Positions 1-9,707 of a stretch of DNA of 59,563 nt are shown here, one piece after another. Each line of letters begins with the position of its first letter. The stretch's first letter is position 1. Origin of the DNA: Bacteroidetes/Chlorobi group bacterium MS-B_bin-24. Its GTDB lineage: Bacteria > Bacteroidota > Ignavibacteria > Kapaibacteriales > UBA2268. The notes beneath the pieces are model-generated. The model was not told where the DNA came from. It did no database searches and saw only the letters and a program-made list of their open reading frames with translations. The translations under genes were made by a program, and so were the position numbers. The stretch covers positions 54,368 through 113,930 of the forward strand of contig RCNO01000002.1 of the NCBI GenBank assembly GCA_003731685.1. The letters are read 5' to 3'.

Positions 1-32
1 CTAATTCATAAATAAAGCACACATTTATTATT

Positions 33-54
33 CAAAAGTATTCTAATACTTTTG
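33..54. terminator. Perfect 10-bp inverted repeat before the first gene
   Basis: The arms CAAAAGTATT (33-42) and AATACTTTTG (45-54) are perfect reverse complements around a 2-base centre, followed by a T-rich stretch (55-75). It may be a weak intrinsic terminator for a gene left of the window, or an operator for the aminotransferase-dapB pair. The stem is AT-rich and the centre is too short for a normal hairpin loop, so at least one base pair would have to open. No gene is visible in 1-104. Confidence 0.35.
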
Positions 55-104
55 TTTCTTCTATTTTTTTTAATTTTAAGTTTTTATTTTTAGGAAAGTA
101 AAAT

Positions 105-1310
105 ATGAGATGGTCAAAAATCGAGCCAGCGAAACGAACCACTGGCATTACTTATGCTATAAGGGACATTGTGGTTCTTGCTGAACAGATTGCAAAAACA
201 GGTCGCAAAATGCTATATTTAAACATTGGCGACCCAAATGCTTACGACCACAAAACACCAAAACAAATAATCGAAGCAGTCTACAAAGCAATGCTCGAAA
301 ACAAAAATGGATACTCTCCATCTTCGGGAATTAAAATTGCTCTCGAAGCAATCGAAGAAGATGCTCGCCGAAAAGGCATCAAGAACATTCAGGATATCTT
401 CATTACAACTGGCGCCAGCGAAGCGATAGAAATTTGTCTCACCGCCTTGTTAAATCCCGGGGAAAATGTGTTAATTCCCGAGCCAGGCTATCCTCTTTAC
501 TCTGCAATCCAAAGCAAACTTGAACTTGTTGCAAACCCATATTACTTGGACGAATCCAACGGATGGCAACCCGATATTGATGACATCAAGAAAAAAATCA
601 ACCAAAAGACAAGGGCAATTGTTTTAATCAACCCCAACAACCCAACAGGTGCAGTTTTTTCGAAAGAAAACCTCGAAGAGATTGTCAAATTGGCACTCGA
701 ACACAATCTGGTTGTTTTTGCCGACGAAATTTACGACAAGCTTCTTTTTGATAATGCAAAACATACTTCGATTGCAGGGCTTTCCGAAGAGCTACCCTGC
801 ATAACATTTTCGGGCTTATCGAAAAACTACATTGCACCTGGTTTTCGTATTGGTTGGGGCATTGTTTCGGGTCCAAGAAATTTGCTGGAAGACTACATCG
901 ATGCAATTAACAAAATCCTACGGGCAAGGCTTTGCGCAAACCACCCCATACAATATGCTATACCCGTTGCCCTTTTAGGCGACCAAAGCCACATTACCCA
1001 AATGAACTCGACATTGGAAAGGCGGAGGAACATTGTATTGGAAAAAATTGCCAAGATACCGGGGATTAGTCTTGTTGAGCCACACGGAGCATTTTACGCC
1101 TTCCCATCGATTGATGTAAAAGACGACAATCACTTTGCTATCGAACTGATGAAAGAGACAGGGGTTGTAATCGTTCCCGGGAAAGGATTTGGCCAAAAAC
1201 CGGGCACGAGTCATTTTCGAATAGTTATCCTTCCGCCAGAAGAAATACTTAAGGAAGCTTTTGACCTGATTGGTGATTTTTACAAAATGTATAAAGAAAA
1301 ATACGAATGA
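105..1310 (+). CDS. Class I/II PLP-dependent aminotransferase (AlaA-like)
   Basis: A 401-residue fold-type I aminotransferase, cytosolic, transferring an amino group between an amino acid and a 2-oxoacid via pyridoxal phosphate. Family landmarks are all present: NPNNPTG at 176-182, ADEIYDKL at 206-213, the Schiff-base lysine in SGLSK (K240), GFRIGW at 246-251, and FRIVILPP near the C-terminus, which carries the carboxylate-binding arginine. The sequence follows the E. coli AlaA (glutamate-pyruvate aminotransferase) pattern closely, including LNIGDP near the N-terminus, so alanine synthesis is the best guess. The stop overlaps the dapB start by 4 bases (ATGA), so the two are translationally coupled. 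A role in the diaminopimelate pathway is therefore possible, but the sequence does not resemble LL-DAP aminotransferase. AGGAAAG precedes the ATG. Confidence 0.9.
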   Translation: MRWSKIEPAKRTTGITYAIRDIVVLAEQIAKTGRKMLYLNIGDPNAYDHKTPKQIIEAVYKAMLENKNGYSPSSGIKIALEAIEEDARRKGIKNIQDIFITTGASEAIEICLTALLNPGENVLIPEPGYPLYSAIQSKLELVANPYYLDESNGWQPDIDDIKKKINQKTRAIVLINPNNPTGAVFSKENLEEIVKLALEHNLVVFADEIYDKLLFDNAKHTSIAGLSEELPCITFSGLSKNYIAPGFRIGWGIVSGPRNLLEDYIDAINKILRARLCANHPIQYAIPVALLGDQSHITQMNSTLERRRNIVLEKIAKIPGISLVEPHGAFYAFPSIDVKDDNHFAIELMKETGVVIVPGKGFGQKPGTSHFRIVILPPEEILKEAFDLIGDFYKMYKEKYE

Positions 1311-2059
1311 AGCAAAACAAACCCAAATTAGCAATAGTTGGATATGGGAAAATGGGCAAGGAGATTGAACTCCTTGCCCACGAAAAAGGATTCGCCGTAA
1401 CAAACATTTTCGACATTGATAATCCGTTATCGAGCGAGCATGAATATGATTTTGACGTTGCAATTGAATTTACCACCCCTGATTCTGTGCTCGAAAATGT
1501 TAAAACACTTGCTCGTTTAAAAAAGAACATTGTTATTGGCACAACAGGATGGTACGATAAAATTTCAGAAGTTAAAAGCATAGTCGAAAAAGAAGGCATT
1601 GGAGCAATTTACAGCCCAAATTTCTCTGTTGGAGTGAATATACTATTTTCGGTAATTAACGAAGTCTCGAAAATCATTAACAATTTCGAAGAATACGACA
1701 TTCTCGTCGAAGAAATTCACCACCGGCACAAAAAGGATTACCCAAGCGGCACAGCACTAAAAATTGCAGAGGAAATACTACGAAATGTAAGCAGAAAAAA
1801 AAGGATAACAACCGAACTATCACCAAACGATGGCGATGCTCTGAGAATTGCTTCACTTCGTGTTGGCGAAACTTTTGGAATCCATAAAATCATTCTCGAC
1901 TCTTCGTTCGATACAATCGAAATTACTCATACAGCAAAAAATCGCAAAGGGTTTGCACTTGGGGCTTTAATCGCTGCTCAAATTATTCACAACAAAAAAG
2001 GATTTTTTGAGTTCAGTTTGAAAAACATTGAAAATGGAATTTATCCCAACAGCGAGTAG
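1307..2059 (+). CDS. dapB: 4-hydroxy-tetrahydrodipicolinate reductase
   Basis: Reduces 4-hydroxy-tetrahydrodipicolinate with NAD(P)H in the lysine/meso-diaminopimelate pathway, supplying lysine and the peptidoglycan cross-link residue. At 250 residues it is close to family length. The N-terminal Rossmann motif is VGYGKMG (11-17). The catalytic segment is EEIHHRHKKDYPSGTA (135-150), with the general acid/base His pair and the DAP-type lysine; it differs slightly from the usual DAPSGTA (Tyr for Ala). The ATG overlaps the stop of the upstream aminotransferase, so the two form an operon. No other dap gene is in the window. Confidence 0.95.
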   Translation: MKQNKPKLAIVGYGKMGKEIELLAHEKGFAVTNIFDIDNPLSSEHEYDFDVAIEFTTPDSVLENVKTLARLKKNIVIGTTGWYDKISEVKSIVEKEGIGAIYSPNFSVGVNILFSVINEVSKIINNFEEYDILVEEIHHRHKKDYPSGTALKIAEEILRNVSRKKRITTELSPNDGDALRIASLRVGETFGIHKIILDSSFDTIEITHTAKNRKGFALGALIAAQIIHNKKGFFEFSLKNIENGIYPNSE

Positions 2060-2064
2060 CTTTG

Positions 2065-2137
2065 CTGCCCCGCCAGGGTTCGAACCTGGACTCTTCTGAT
2101 CCAGAGTCAGACGTGTTGCCAGTTACACCACGGGGCA
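2065..2137 (-). tRNA. tRNA-Gln (CTG anticodon)
   Basis: Read on the minus strand, a complete cloverleaf. The acceptor stem TGCCCCG/CGGGGCA has a G discriminator. The anticodon stem TCTGA/TCAGA closes the loop CTCTGGA, giving anticodon CTG (codon CAG), and the T-arm contains GGTTCGAACC. CCA is not encoded. It is a single tRNA placed antisense to the surrounding plus-strand genes. Confidence 0.95.
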
Positions 2138-2243
2138 AACTTACAAATACAAAATTACAAAAAAAATTCAAATCAAAATAATTTTACACCTTAGGTATTT
2201 TTTATAAATTTGAAATTGCGTTTTGAAATATTTGCATTTCGAT

Positions 2244-2840
2244 ATGAACAAAGATGAAATAATAAATTGGTTCAAAACAGAACGGGATAAAAAGGTTCCT
2301 ATCAAGATACCCGAGGATATATTCGCTCAGATAACAAGCGAAATTGCCGAAGAAATTGTCAAACTTTTTGCCCAAGATACTTTGTTCTACCTTCCCGAAA
2401 AAGAAGTCAAATTTTTTGAATGGCTCAAAAAAAATGACTACGAAATCTGGAACGACTTGTGGGGCGATGTCGAAGAAGAACCCTATGTTGTTTCAATTTC
2501 TTTCCTTCCGCTAATGCTTAAAAAGTTCGGCGGATTCCCAATCTGCGATTTAACAAATAACGTAAACTATTATTTCACAAATGAAATGATTGTTCAAAAG
2601 ACCTCTCATCTGCTTTTGGAGACACTACGCGAGAAATACCTTCGCCAAGAACCATTATCAATTGCCCATGCACTTCTGCTCGAAATTTCAGTCTCGCCCG
2701 TTGACATTTGGCATTTTGCTTACTACCATAACATCACTATCCAAGAGGCTAAGGCGGCGGTTAACGAACTTGTTGAAGATAATCTGCTTATACATCTCAA
2801 AAAGGCAGAAGAAATAGCCGATTTTGTCCAATTTGAATGA
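2244..2840 (+). CDS. Conserved-looking hypothetical protein upstream of pyk
   Basis: A 198-residue soluble protein that I do not recognise. I chose the ATG at 2244 over an in-frame TTG at 2223; neither has a clear Shine-Dalgarno. It is rich in acidic and aromatic residues and has no signal peptide or membrane segment. The C-terminal third (SPVDIWHFAYYHNITIQEA, then a helix-rich segment) looks like a helical or winged-helix module, but no DNA-binding motif is convincing. It ends 6 bases before the pyruvate kinase start, so the two are probably cotranscribed. Confidence 0.7.
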   Translation: MNKDEIINWFKTERDKKVPIKIPEDIFAQITSEIAEEIVKLFAQDTLFYLPEKEVKFFEWLKKNDYEIWNDLWGDVEEEPYVVSISFLPLMLKKFGGFPICDLTNNVNYYFTNEMIVQKTSHLLLETLREKYLRQEPLSIAHALLLEISVSPVDIWHFAYYHNITIQEAKAAVNELVEDNLLIHLKKAEEIADFVQFE

Positions 2841-2846
2841 TAAATA

Positions 2847-4274
2847 ATGCCATCTTCCGAAACCAGAACAAAAATTGTTGCAACGATTGGTCCCGCAAGT
2901 TCAAATATCGATATCCTTTGTAGAATGATTGAAAAAGGGCTCGACGTTGCCCGTTTTAATTTCTCACATAGTTCACACGAAACCCATTTGAATAATATCA
3001 ATCTTATACGAACTGCCGAAGAAAAGACAAGGAAGAAAGTTGGTATTTTGCAGGACTTGCAAGGTCCCAAAATGCGTATCGGAAAAGTTGAAAACGATTC
3101 GATTACTTTACTCGATGGACAGGAATTTGCTATCACTACCGAAAATATTCTTATTGGAAACGAAAAAATCGTTTCGACAAACCACAAAGAGATTATCAGT
3201 CAAGCAAGTCCGGGCGGAATAATTCTCCTCGACGATGGTTACATAATACTTGAAATTATTAAAGTCGAAGGCAACAAAGTAATCACCAAAGTAATAAAAG
3301 GAGGACAATTATCAAGCAACAAGGGGATTATAATACCTCGTACTAAATCCACAATACCAGCAATTACAGAAAAGGATATCGAGGATTTGAAATTTGGACT
3401 TGCAAATGGAGTGGATATTGTTGCTCTTTCATTCGTCAGGTCGGAAAAGGACATCATCGAACTTCGAACAATGATGAAATTGTTTGGCAAAGTTCTTCCC
3501 ATTGTGGCAAAAATCGAACGACAGGAAAGTTTGGAACATTTGGAATCCATTATCGCAGAAGCCGATGGGATTATGGTTGCTCGTGGCGATTTAGGATTAG
3601 AAATCGAAGCCGAAAAAGTACCTTTGCTCCAAAAGGAAATCATCCGAAAGTGTAGATATTTTGGCAAACCTGTTATTATTGCAACACAAATGCTTGAGTC
3701 TATGATTAACAATCCCCGACCAACCCGAGCCGAAGCAAGTGATGTCGCCAACGCAGTTCTCGATGGTGCCGATGCTCTTATGCTAAGTGCCGAAACCAGT
3801 GTAGGAAAATATCCAGTCGAGGCTGTTGATTATATGAATCGAATAATTTTCGAGGCTGAAAAGGATATTTCTTTCAAAATCAAATCGAAACAAGATTCAA
3901 TTTCTATGACAAACGAAATCTACGATGCAATTGCCAACGCTGCCACCGTTTTGGCTGAACAAATCAAAGCCAGAGGAGTAATTGCTCTGACAAAAAATGG
4001 CTTCACTGCACTGAATCTTGCAAAATATAGGCCTAATGTGCCAATTTATGCTTTTACCGAGAACCTCGATATTGTCCGAAGATTATCTTTTGTATGGGGT
4101 GTAAAAAGTTTCTGCTATCCACATAAGGAATCGGAATATTCCGTTGCCGACTTAAGCGAATTCATTAAAAAGAACAAAATCGGAAAGAGCAAAGACGTTT
4201 TCGTTGTAGCTTCCTGTTCCTCACCAACTTCATTGAATAGTCTCAATCAAATAAAAATTCTAACAGTTCAGTAA
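2847..4274 (+). CDS. pyk: Pyruvate kinase
   Basis: Converts phosphoenolpyruvate and ADP to pyruvate and ATP, the last step of glycolysis. The 475-residue protein has the normal bacterial architecture: TKIVATIGPAS at the N-terminus, the inserted B domain, the active-site block with MVARGDLGLEIE, and PTRAEASDVANAVLDGADALMLSAET with the SGD/ET substrate loop. The C-terminal allosteric domain follows and there is no extra phosphohistidine domain. It sits 6 bases after an unknown gene. A weak 7-bp inverted repeat (about 4276-4298) follows, too poor to call a terminator. Confidence 0.96.
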   Translation: MPSSETRTKIVATIGPASSNIDILCRMIEKGLDVARFNFSHSSHETHLNNINLIRTAEEKTRKKVGILQDLQGPKMRIGKVENDSITLLDGQEFAITTENILIGNEKIVSTNHKEIISQASPGGIILLDDGYIILEIIKVEGNKVITKVIKGGQLSSNKGIIIPRTKSTIPAITEKDIEDLKFGLANGVDIVALSFVRSEKDIIELRTMMKLFGKVLPIVAKIERQESLEHLESIIAEADGIMVARGDLGLEIEAEKVPLLQKEIIRKCRYFGKPVIIATQMLESMINNPRPTRAEASDVANAVLDGADALMLSAETSVGKYPVEAVDYMNRIIFEAEKDISFKIKSKQDSISMTNEIYDAIANAATVLAEQIKARGVIALTKNGFTALNLAKYRPNVPIYAFTENLDIVRRLSFVWGVKSFCYPHKESEYSVADLSEFIKKNKIGKSKDVFVVASCSSPTSLNSLNQIKILTVQ

Positions 4275-4366
4275 TAAACTTTAAACTGAACAAAGTTTTA
4301 TAGTAAAATTGAGATTTTTTAAACTTTTTTATTAATTTGCTAATAATTGATATTGGAAAAAAGAAT

Positions 4367-5545
4367 ATGAAAATTGGTGTATTATTTATTGAGAATGAGC
4401 AATCAATTATTAAGGAACTAATTCAAAACGTTATCCCTTTGCAGGAGGAATGGGATGTATTTTTTGCCGAAACTGGGGATAGAGCCTTACAAATTTTAGC
4501 CGATAACCAAATTGACTTTGTCTTTTCCAGCCCTTCAATTACTTGTTCAAACGGAGCTAATGTTCTTTCCGAAGTAAAAAAAATATTCCCCGAAACTATC
4601 CGATTTGCCCTTGTGCCAAATCTTGAACACAACACAATAGCCCAAGTCAGCCAATTTGTCCACCAATTTGCTACTCCACCCTACACCACCGAAAGTTTGA
4701 AGCAACGGGTCGAACGCGCAAGCAATCTACAAAAAAACTTAAAGAATCCTGCTCTAATTGATTTAGTGAAAAATACAACCTCTTTGCCTTCGCTTCCAGA
4801 AATATATATTCAAATTGAACAAGAAGCAATAAAACCCGACTTTTCGTTGCAAAAAATTGCTGCTCTAATCGCTAAGGACCCAAACCTTACCTCGAAGATT
4901 CTCCAAATTGTCAACTCTGCTTTCTTTGGGCTTCAACGGGAAATCTCCAACATTTCTTTTGCTCTTTCATACCTCGGTATTAATGTTGTAAAATCTCTGA
5001 TTTTCTACATACATTTGTTTTCGAATTTTAAAGTTACCCCAGAAAATAGAAAATATCTTGAACAAATCTGGAAACACAGTTTAGTTGTTGCATCGAACTC
5101 ATTCCATCTTGCACAGAAATATCTCACAAATAAATACGAAATCGATAGTGCTTATACTGCAGGTGTACTCCACGATGTTGGGAAATTTGTTCTTTTGAAT
5201 ACACATAACTACCCCCAAAACATAATTTTACTAACAGAAGAAAAAATGATAGATAACTACGAAGCAGAGATGGAACTCTACTCTTGCACTCATTCCGATA
5301 TTGGAGCCTACTTGCTCGGACTTTGGGGATTCCCTCTTACAATCATCGAGGCTGTATCCTATCATCATAACCCTTCTCTGCTTGGTAAAGAGCAACTTAC
5401 ACTTGCCACTATCGTCCATATTGCCGATTTCCTTTATTACATACCCCGTTTAGATGTTGAACATATTCTTAATTTAAATTTCGAAAAACAATTACTGCTC
5501 TCTATCGATTATTTTAAGACTTTAAGACAAATGAAGTTTAAATAA
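4367..5545 (+). CDS. HDOD-domain protein with a degenerate receiver-like N-terminus
   Basis: A 392-residue signalling protein; HDOD proteins usually act in regulation of motility, stress or nucleotide signalling. I chose the ATG at 4367 (MKIGVLF) over an in-frame TTG at 4337. Residues 1 to about 115 have the alternating pattern of a CheY-like receiver, but where the phosphoacceptor Asp should be the sequence reads DFVFSSPS, so phosphorylation looks impossible. The HDOD domain starts at LPSLPEIY and includes DPNLTSKILQIVNSAFFG. The C-terminal half keeps HD-type histidines (HDVGK, CTHSDIGA, SYHHNPS), so a residual metal-dependent activity cannot be excluded. A PilM-like gene follows 14 bases downstream. 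Confidence 0.85.
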   Translation: MKIGVLFIENEQSIIKELIQNVIPLQEEWDVFFAETGDRALQILADNQIDFVFSSPSITCSNGANVLSEVKKIFPETIRFALVPNLEHNTIAQVSQFVHQFATPPYTTESLKQRVERASNLQKNLKNPALIDLVKNTTSLPSLPEIYIQIEQEAIKPDFSLQKIAALIAKDPNLTSKILQIVNSAFFGLQREISNISFALSYLGINVVKSLIFYIHLFSNFKVTPENRKYLEQIWKHSLVVASNSFHLAQKYLTNKYEIDSAYTAGVLHDVGKFVLLNTHNYPQNIILLTEEKMIDNYEAEMELYSCTHSDIGAYLLGLWGFPLTIIEAVSYHHNPSLLGKEQLTLATIVHIADFLYYIPRLDVEHILNLNFEKQLLLSIDYFKTLRQMKFK

Positions 5546-5559
5546 ATCGAATTAAAATT

Positions 5560-6486
5560 ATGGATAAAGCATTGTGTGCGTTTTGTTCGCCCGAACGAAC
5601 CTATTTGGCAATTGTTGAACCAAAAGCAAAAGGCTTGGAACTCGATTTCATTGCTACTACTTCGGTGCCAATTGACCTCGAAAACCTTGAAACTTCGACT
5701 TCTGAACAGGGGCTGAACGAATTTTATGAAATAGCAAATAAAATCAATTCAGAGTACGACTTAATTAACTTCTCAATTCCAATTGAAAACACGATAGTTT
5801 CTGAATTCCCCGCACGCCCAAACATTACAAATGACGAAATAATGTCTATAATCAACATCGAAATTCGACAAAACTATCCACAATTTAATCCCCAAGAATT
5901 CCCGACCTATCTTTTTGAACTATCGCCTCGCAAAAATCTACCATTTTTTTTGTCCATCATTATTCCAAAACTTGTTTTCATAAATCTTAAAGCAATTGCC
6001 AACAAATTAAACAAACCAGTCCAAAAAATTGAAATCAGTCAGATAAATGCTCATAACGCCTTCCTTTACAACTATCCAGAAGAACGAGATAAAACTTCTG
6101 CACTCTTCAATATTGCAGACAAATTCATTGATTTCAGTCTATTAAAAGGCACTGATTTTATTTGGTATTCATTGATAAAATATAATTTCCCCGATGAAAT
6201 ACCCCAACTCATCAACGACAGACTCAATGAATTATCGAAGGAAATAAATTTTCAAATCGATTCGATGTTCTTCTTTGGTTCGGGGCTGAACAAAATCTTA
6301 TTCAACAAAATTTCAAATACATTTTCAAGGAAAAATTATGTTGTAAAGCGGCTAAATGCCTTCAGAATGTTCACAACCAGAGTTGATGAAACAACCAAGG
6401 CAATTTGTGCTCGGTTAGCACATCATTTTCCTGCCTGTATCGGTTCTGCTATACCCGACTTTCATAAAAGAATCAAAATATACTGA
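5560..6486 (+). CDS. PilM-like ASKHA-fold protein (tentative)
   Basis: A 308-residue cytosolic protein with no signal peptide. The layout is reminiscent of PilM/type IV pilus assembly ATPase-fold proteins: an N-terminal strand-rich segment, then SEFPARPNITNDEIMSI, matching the pattern 'FP..p..Ei..ai..E', then a linker of the 'NKPVQKIEISQINAHNAF' kind, and a C-terminal FFGSGLNKI followed by GSAI near the end. The phosphate-binding loops are poorly conserved, so ATP binding is doubtful. No pilN, pilO or pilQ follows; the next gene, rsmD, overlaps its stop (TGATG). Together with the upstream HDOD gene it may form a small signalling/surface module. Homology is inferred from pattern only. Confidence 0.5.
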   Translation: MDKALCAFCSPERTYLAIVEPKAKGLELDFIATTSVPIDLENLETSTSEQGLNEFYEIANKINSEYDLINFSIPIENTIVSEFPARPNITNDEIMSIINIEIRQNYPQFNPQEFPTYLFELSPRKNLPFFLSIIIPKLVFINLKAIANKLNKPVQKIEISQINAHNAFLYNYPEERDKTSALFNIADKFIDFSLLKGTDFIWYSLIKYNFPDEIPQLINDRLNELSKEINFQIDSMFFFGSGLNKILFNKISNTFSRKNYVVKRLNAFRMFTTRVDETTKAICARLAHHFPACIGSAIPDFHKRIKIY

Positions 6487-7040
6487 TGAGAATTGTTGGA
6501 GGCAATTTTAAAGGCAAGAAGTTACGAAAACGAATTAGCAAAAACATTCGCCCAACATCAGAATTTGTTCGGGAAGCAATTTTTGACATTTTGGAAAACT
6601 ATTTGGATTTTGCAAACAAAAATGTTTTGGATTTATTTGCTGGAACAGGGCTTTTAGGCATCGAAGCGCTAAGTCGAGGTGCAGACTTTTGCCAATTTGT
6701 CGACAAAAGTAAATCCTCAATAGAAATCCTCAAATCCTTTTTAGAAGAATTATCAGTTGAGAAGAGCAAATACAAGATAACCCACTCCGATGTTTTCTCT
6801 TTTTTAAGCACATACCAGAACGAAAGAAAATTCAAAGTAATATTTGCAGACCCACCCTACGAAACCAATTTATTCAAAAAACTTATTGAAAACCCAAATT
6901 TGGAAAAAGTTGCAAAAAAAGGCACAATTTTTGTAGTCGAAACTCATTCTAAATTTGTTTTCGAAAATGTGGATTGGTTGGAGCTAATGCAGAAAAAAAT
7001 CTATGGGGACACGGCAATTTTTTTCTTCGAGTATAAATAA
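6486..7040 (+). CDS. rsmD: 16S rRNA (guanine-966-N2)-methyltransferase
   Basis: Methylates N2 of G966 in 16S rRNA of the 30S subunit using S-adenosylmethionine. The 184-residue length fits the family. It starts MRIVGGNFKGKKL, has RPTSEFVREAIFDIL (22-36), the SAM-binding DLFAGTGLLG (49-58), and the catalytic N6/N2-methyltransferase motif DPPY (122-125). Its ATG overlaps the stop of the PilM-like gene. The usual partner coaD does not follow; ppk2 does. Confidence 0.94.
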   Translation: MRIVGGNFKGKKLRKRISKNIRPTSEFVREAIFDILENYLDFANKNVLDLFAGTGLLGIEALSRGADFCQFVDKSKSSIEILKSFLEELSVEKSKYKITHSDVFSFLSTYQNERKFKVIFADPPYETNLFKKLIENPNLEKVAKKGTIFVVETHSKFVFENVDWLELMQKKIYGDTAIFFFEYK

Positions 7041-7056
7041 TTTTTTGAGGTGAATT

Positions 7057-7896
<840 letters not shown>

Positions 7897-7902
7897 TTGC
7901 CA

Positions 7903-8700
7903 ATGACTGTTTTCGAAAAACTACTTGAACTTCAAAAAAGCAAAAATACACGGCTTTGCGTTGGACTTGACCCCCGAGTGGAACAACTTCCAAAGCCATT
8001 TAAGAAAAATTTAAAGGATTTACAAAAATTTTTAGAAACTGTAATAGAAATAACCCATCCATTTGCCTGCGCATACAAAATCAACTTCGCTTTTTTCGAG
8101 CAGTTTGGCTACAAAGGGATGAGAATTATCGAAAACATAAAAAAAATAATCCCAAAAGAAATTGTTACTATTTCAGATGCCAAGCGTTCGGACATCGGTT
8201 CAACTGCACAAGCCTACGCCAAAAGTGTTTATTCATATTTCGATTTCGACTCGATAACTCTAAATCCATATCTTGGAATAGACTCCCTTCTCCCTTTTTT
8301 TGAATACGAAGGGCGATTGAATTTTGTTTTGATTTGCACTTCCAATCCCGGTTCAGCAGATTTCCAAAAGATTAAATTGGGCAAAAAATTTTTCTTCGAA
8401 ATTGTTCTGGAAAAACTAACTTCTTCTTTTCCCAGCGAAACTCTTGGGCTTGTTGTTGGAGCCACTAACCCAAGCGAATTCAGAATTGTTCGCCAAAAAT
8501 GTCCACAAAATTTTATCCTTACCCCCGGTATTGGAGCCCAAGGTGGAAATTTGGATGAAATACTTAGAATAAACCAAAACCTACCTCTTGTGGTTAATGT
8601 TTCGAGAGACATAATTTTTGCAAGTTCAGGAGAAGATTTCGAAAAACAAATCTATAACAAAGCCAAATATTATTCGGAACAATTAAGAATAACTAAATGA
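7903..8700 (+). CDS. pyrF: Orotidine 5'-phosphate decarboxylase
   Basis: Decarboxylates OMP to UMP, the last step of pyrimidine synthesis. It is the longer subfamily 2 type (265 residues from the ATG at 7903; a TTG two codons earlier is less likely). Motifs are TRLCVGLDPRVEQLP, AYKINFAFFE, the catalytic DxKxxDI in SDAKRSDIG (K94, D97), NPYLG, and LTPGIGAQGG with the phosphate-binding loop. It follows ppk2 by 6 bases, and the next gene overlaps its stop by 4 bases. Confidence 0.93.
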   Translation: MTVFEKLLELQKSKNTRLCVGLDPRVEQLPKPFKKNLKDLQKFLETVIEITHPFACAYKINFAFFEQFGYKGMRIIENIKKIIPKEIVTISDAKRSDIGSTAQAYAKSVYSYFDFDSITLNPYLGIDSLLPFFEYEGRLNFVLICTSNPGSADFQKIKLGKKFFFEIVLEKLTSSFPSETLGLVVGATNPSEFRIVRQKCPQNFILTPGIGAQGGNLDEILRINQNLPLVVNVSRDIIFASSGEDFEKQIYNKAKYYSEQLRITK

Positions 8701-9707
8701 AAGAATTCCCGAAAGAAACTATTTGGCAAAAGAAAATACATCAGTTCATTTCGGACCCCTCGAAAGTGTTCAAAACAACGAAAGGAAACAGATTGCAATT
8801 TCTTTCGCCCGGAAAGTTAAACAGGAATCCCGGACCCGATTTTTTAGATGTCGCAATTCTAATTAACAGCAATGTTGTGATTTGCGATTGCGAATTTCAC
8901 ATCAAAGCATCCGATTGGATTAACCACAAACACTCTTCCGACCCTATGTATGCAAATGTAGGATTGCATATTATTTTCGAAAATGATACAGAACTTTACG
9001 AGAAGTTCGAAACATTGGTAATCGACCCCGAAAGCCTTCCAGAACCAAAAGAAGAAGAACCACTCACAGACAATGAGTTCATCGATACGATTGATGAATT
9101 GCAAAACTACGCACTTTTAAGGCTTTTAAGGAAAACTGCGGATGCAAGAATACTTGCCAACTCGATGCCACTCAAAGATGCATTGAATATTTCCATAAAA
9201 AACTATCTTTACAAATATTTTGCCAAACGACATCGACCAGTTTACAAGAATTTTGATTTCGACGAATTTGCCAATGCTTTAACAAATTCCGAACTTTTCA
9301 AATTTCTAATCGATATTCAAAACAATGAACAATTCAACATTACAGAGCGTTTTTATACAATGATGAAGACCCGAATTCACAACGAAGGTAATCATCTTCG
9401 GCGAGAAATCCTTTTGAATTGCGTGCTTCCACTGGCTCTTGCTATTGCCAACGAAGAACAAAGGATTGGGCTTTTTGTTTGGTTCTGGTCAACTCCAGCA
9501 TTGAACTCTTATGGTATACTGACAACGAAGTTCAAGAACATTCCACAAAACTTTATCTGGCAACAGCAAGGAATGTTGGAAATTTTATACAACTTTGGAA
9601 AGAAAAGCAAAATATCGCCACAAAATTTCCTTAAAATTGGCGAAGTTCTAAACTTCTTCCAAGTTGGGAATCCTCCCTTCCCAAGTTCTTATAATTTAAG
9701 TGATTAA
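8697..9707 (+). CDS. DUF2851 family protein
   Basis: A 336-residue protein of the DUF2851 family, widespread in Bacteroidota-related genomes and without a known function. The conserved N-terminal block is present: SPGKLNRNPGPDFLDVAI, then a strand followed by CDCEFHIKASDWINHKHSSDPMY, then VGLHIIFEN. The spacing PD...(strand)...E.H resembles the PD-(D/E)xK nuclease core, which is my inference. The C-terminal half is helical and includes ILLNCVLPLALA. Its ATG overlaps the pyrF stop (ATGA). There is no signal peptide. Confidence 0.85.
   Translation: MKEFPKETIWQKKIHQFISDPSKVFKTTKGNRLQFLSPGKLNRNPGPDFLDVAILINSNVVICDCEFHIKASDWINHKHSSDPMYANVGLHIIFENDTELYEKFETLVIDPESLPEPKEEEPLTDNEFIDTIDELQNYALLRLLRKTADARILANSMPLKDALNISIKNYLYKYFAKRHRPVYKNFDFDEFANALTNSELFKFLIDIQNNEQFNITERFYTMMKTRIHNEGNHLRREILLNCVLPLALAIANEEQRIGLFVWFWSTPALNSYGILTTKFKNIPQNFIWQQQGMLEILYNFGKKSKISPQNFLKIGEVLNFFQVGNPPFPSSYNLSD

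Noticed and set aside
4276-4298. Terminator after pyruvate kinase
   Set aside because: Only a 7-bp AT-rich stem with a long loop and no convincing T run directly behind it.
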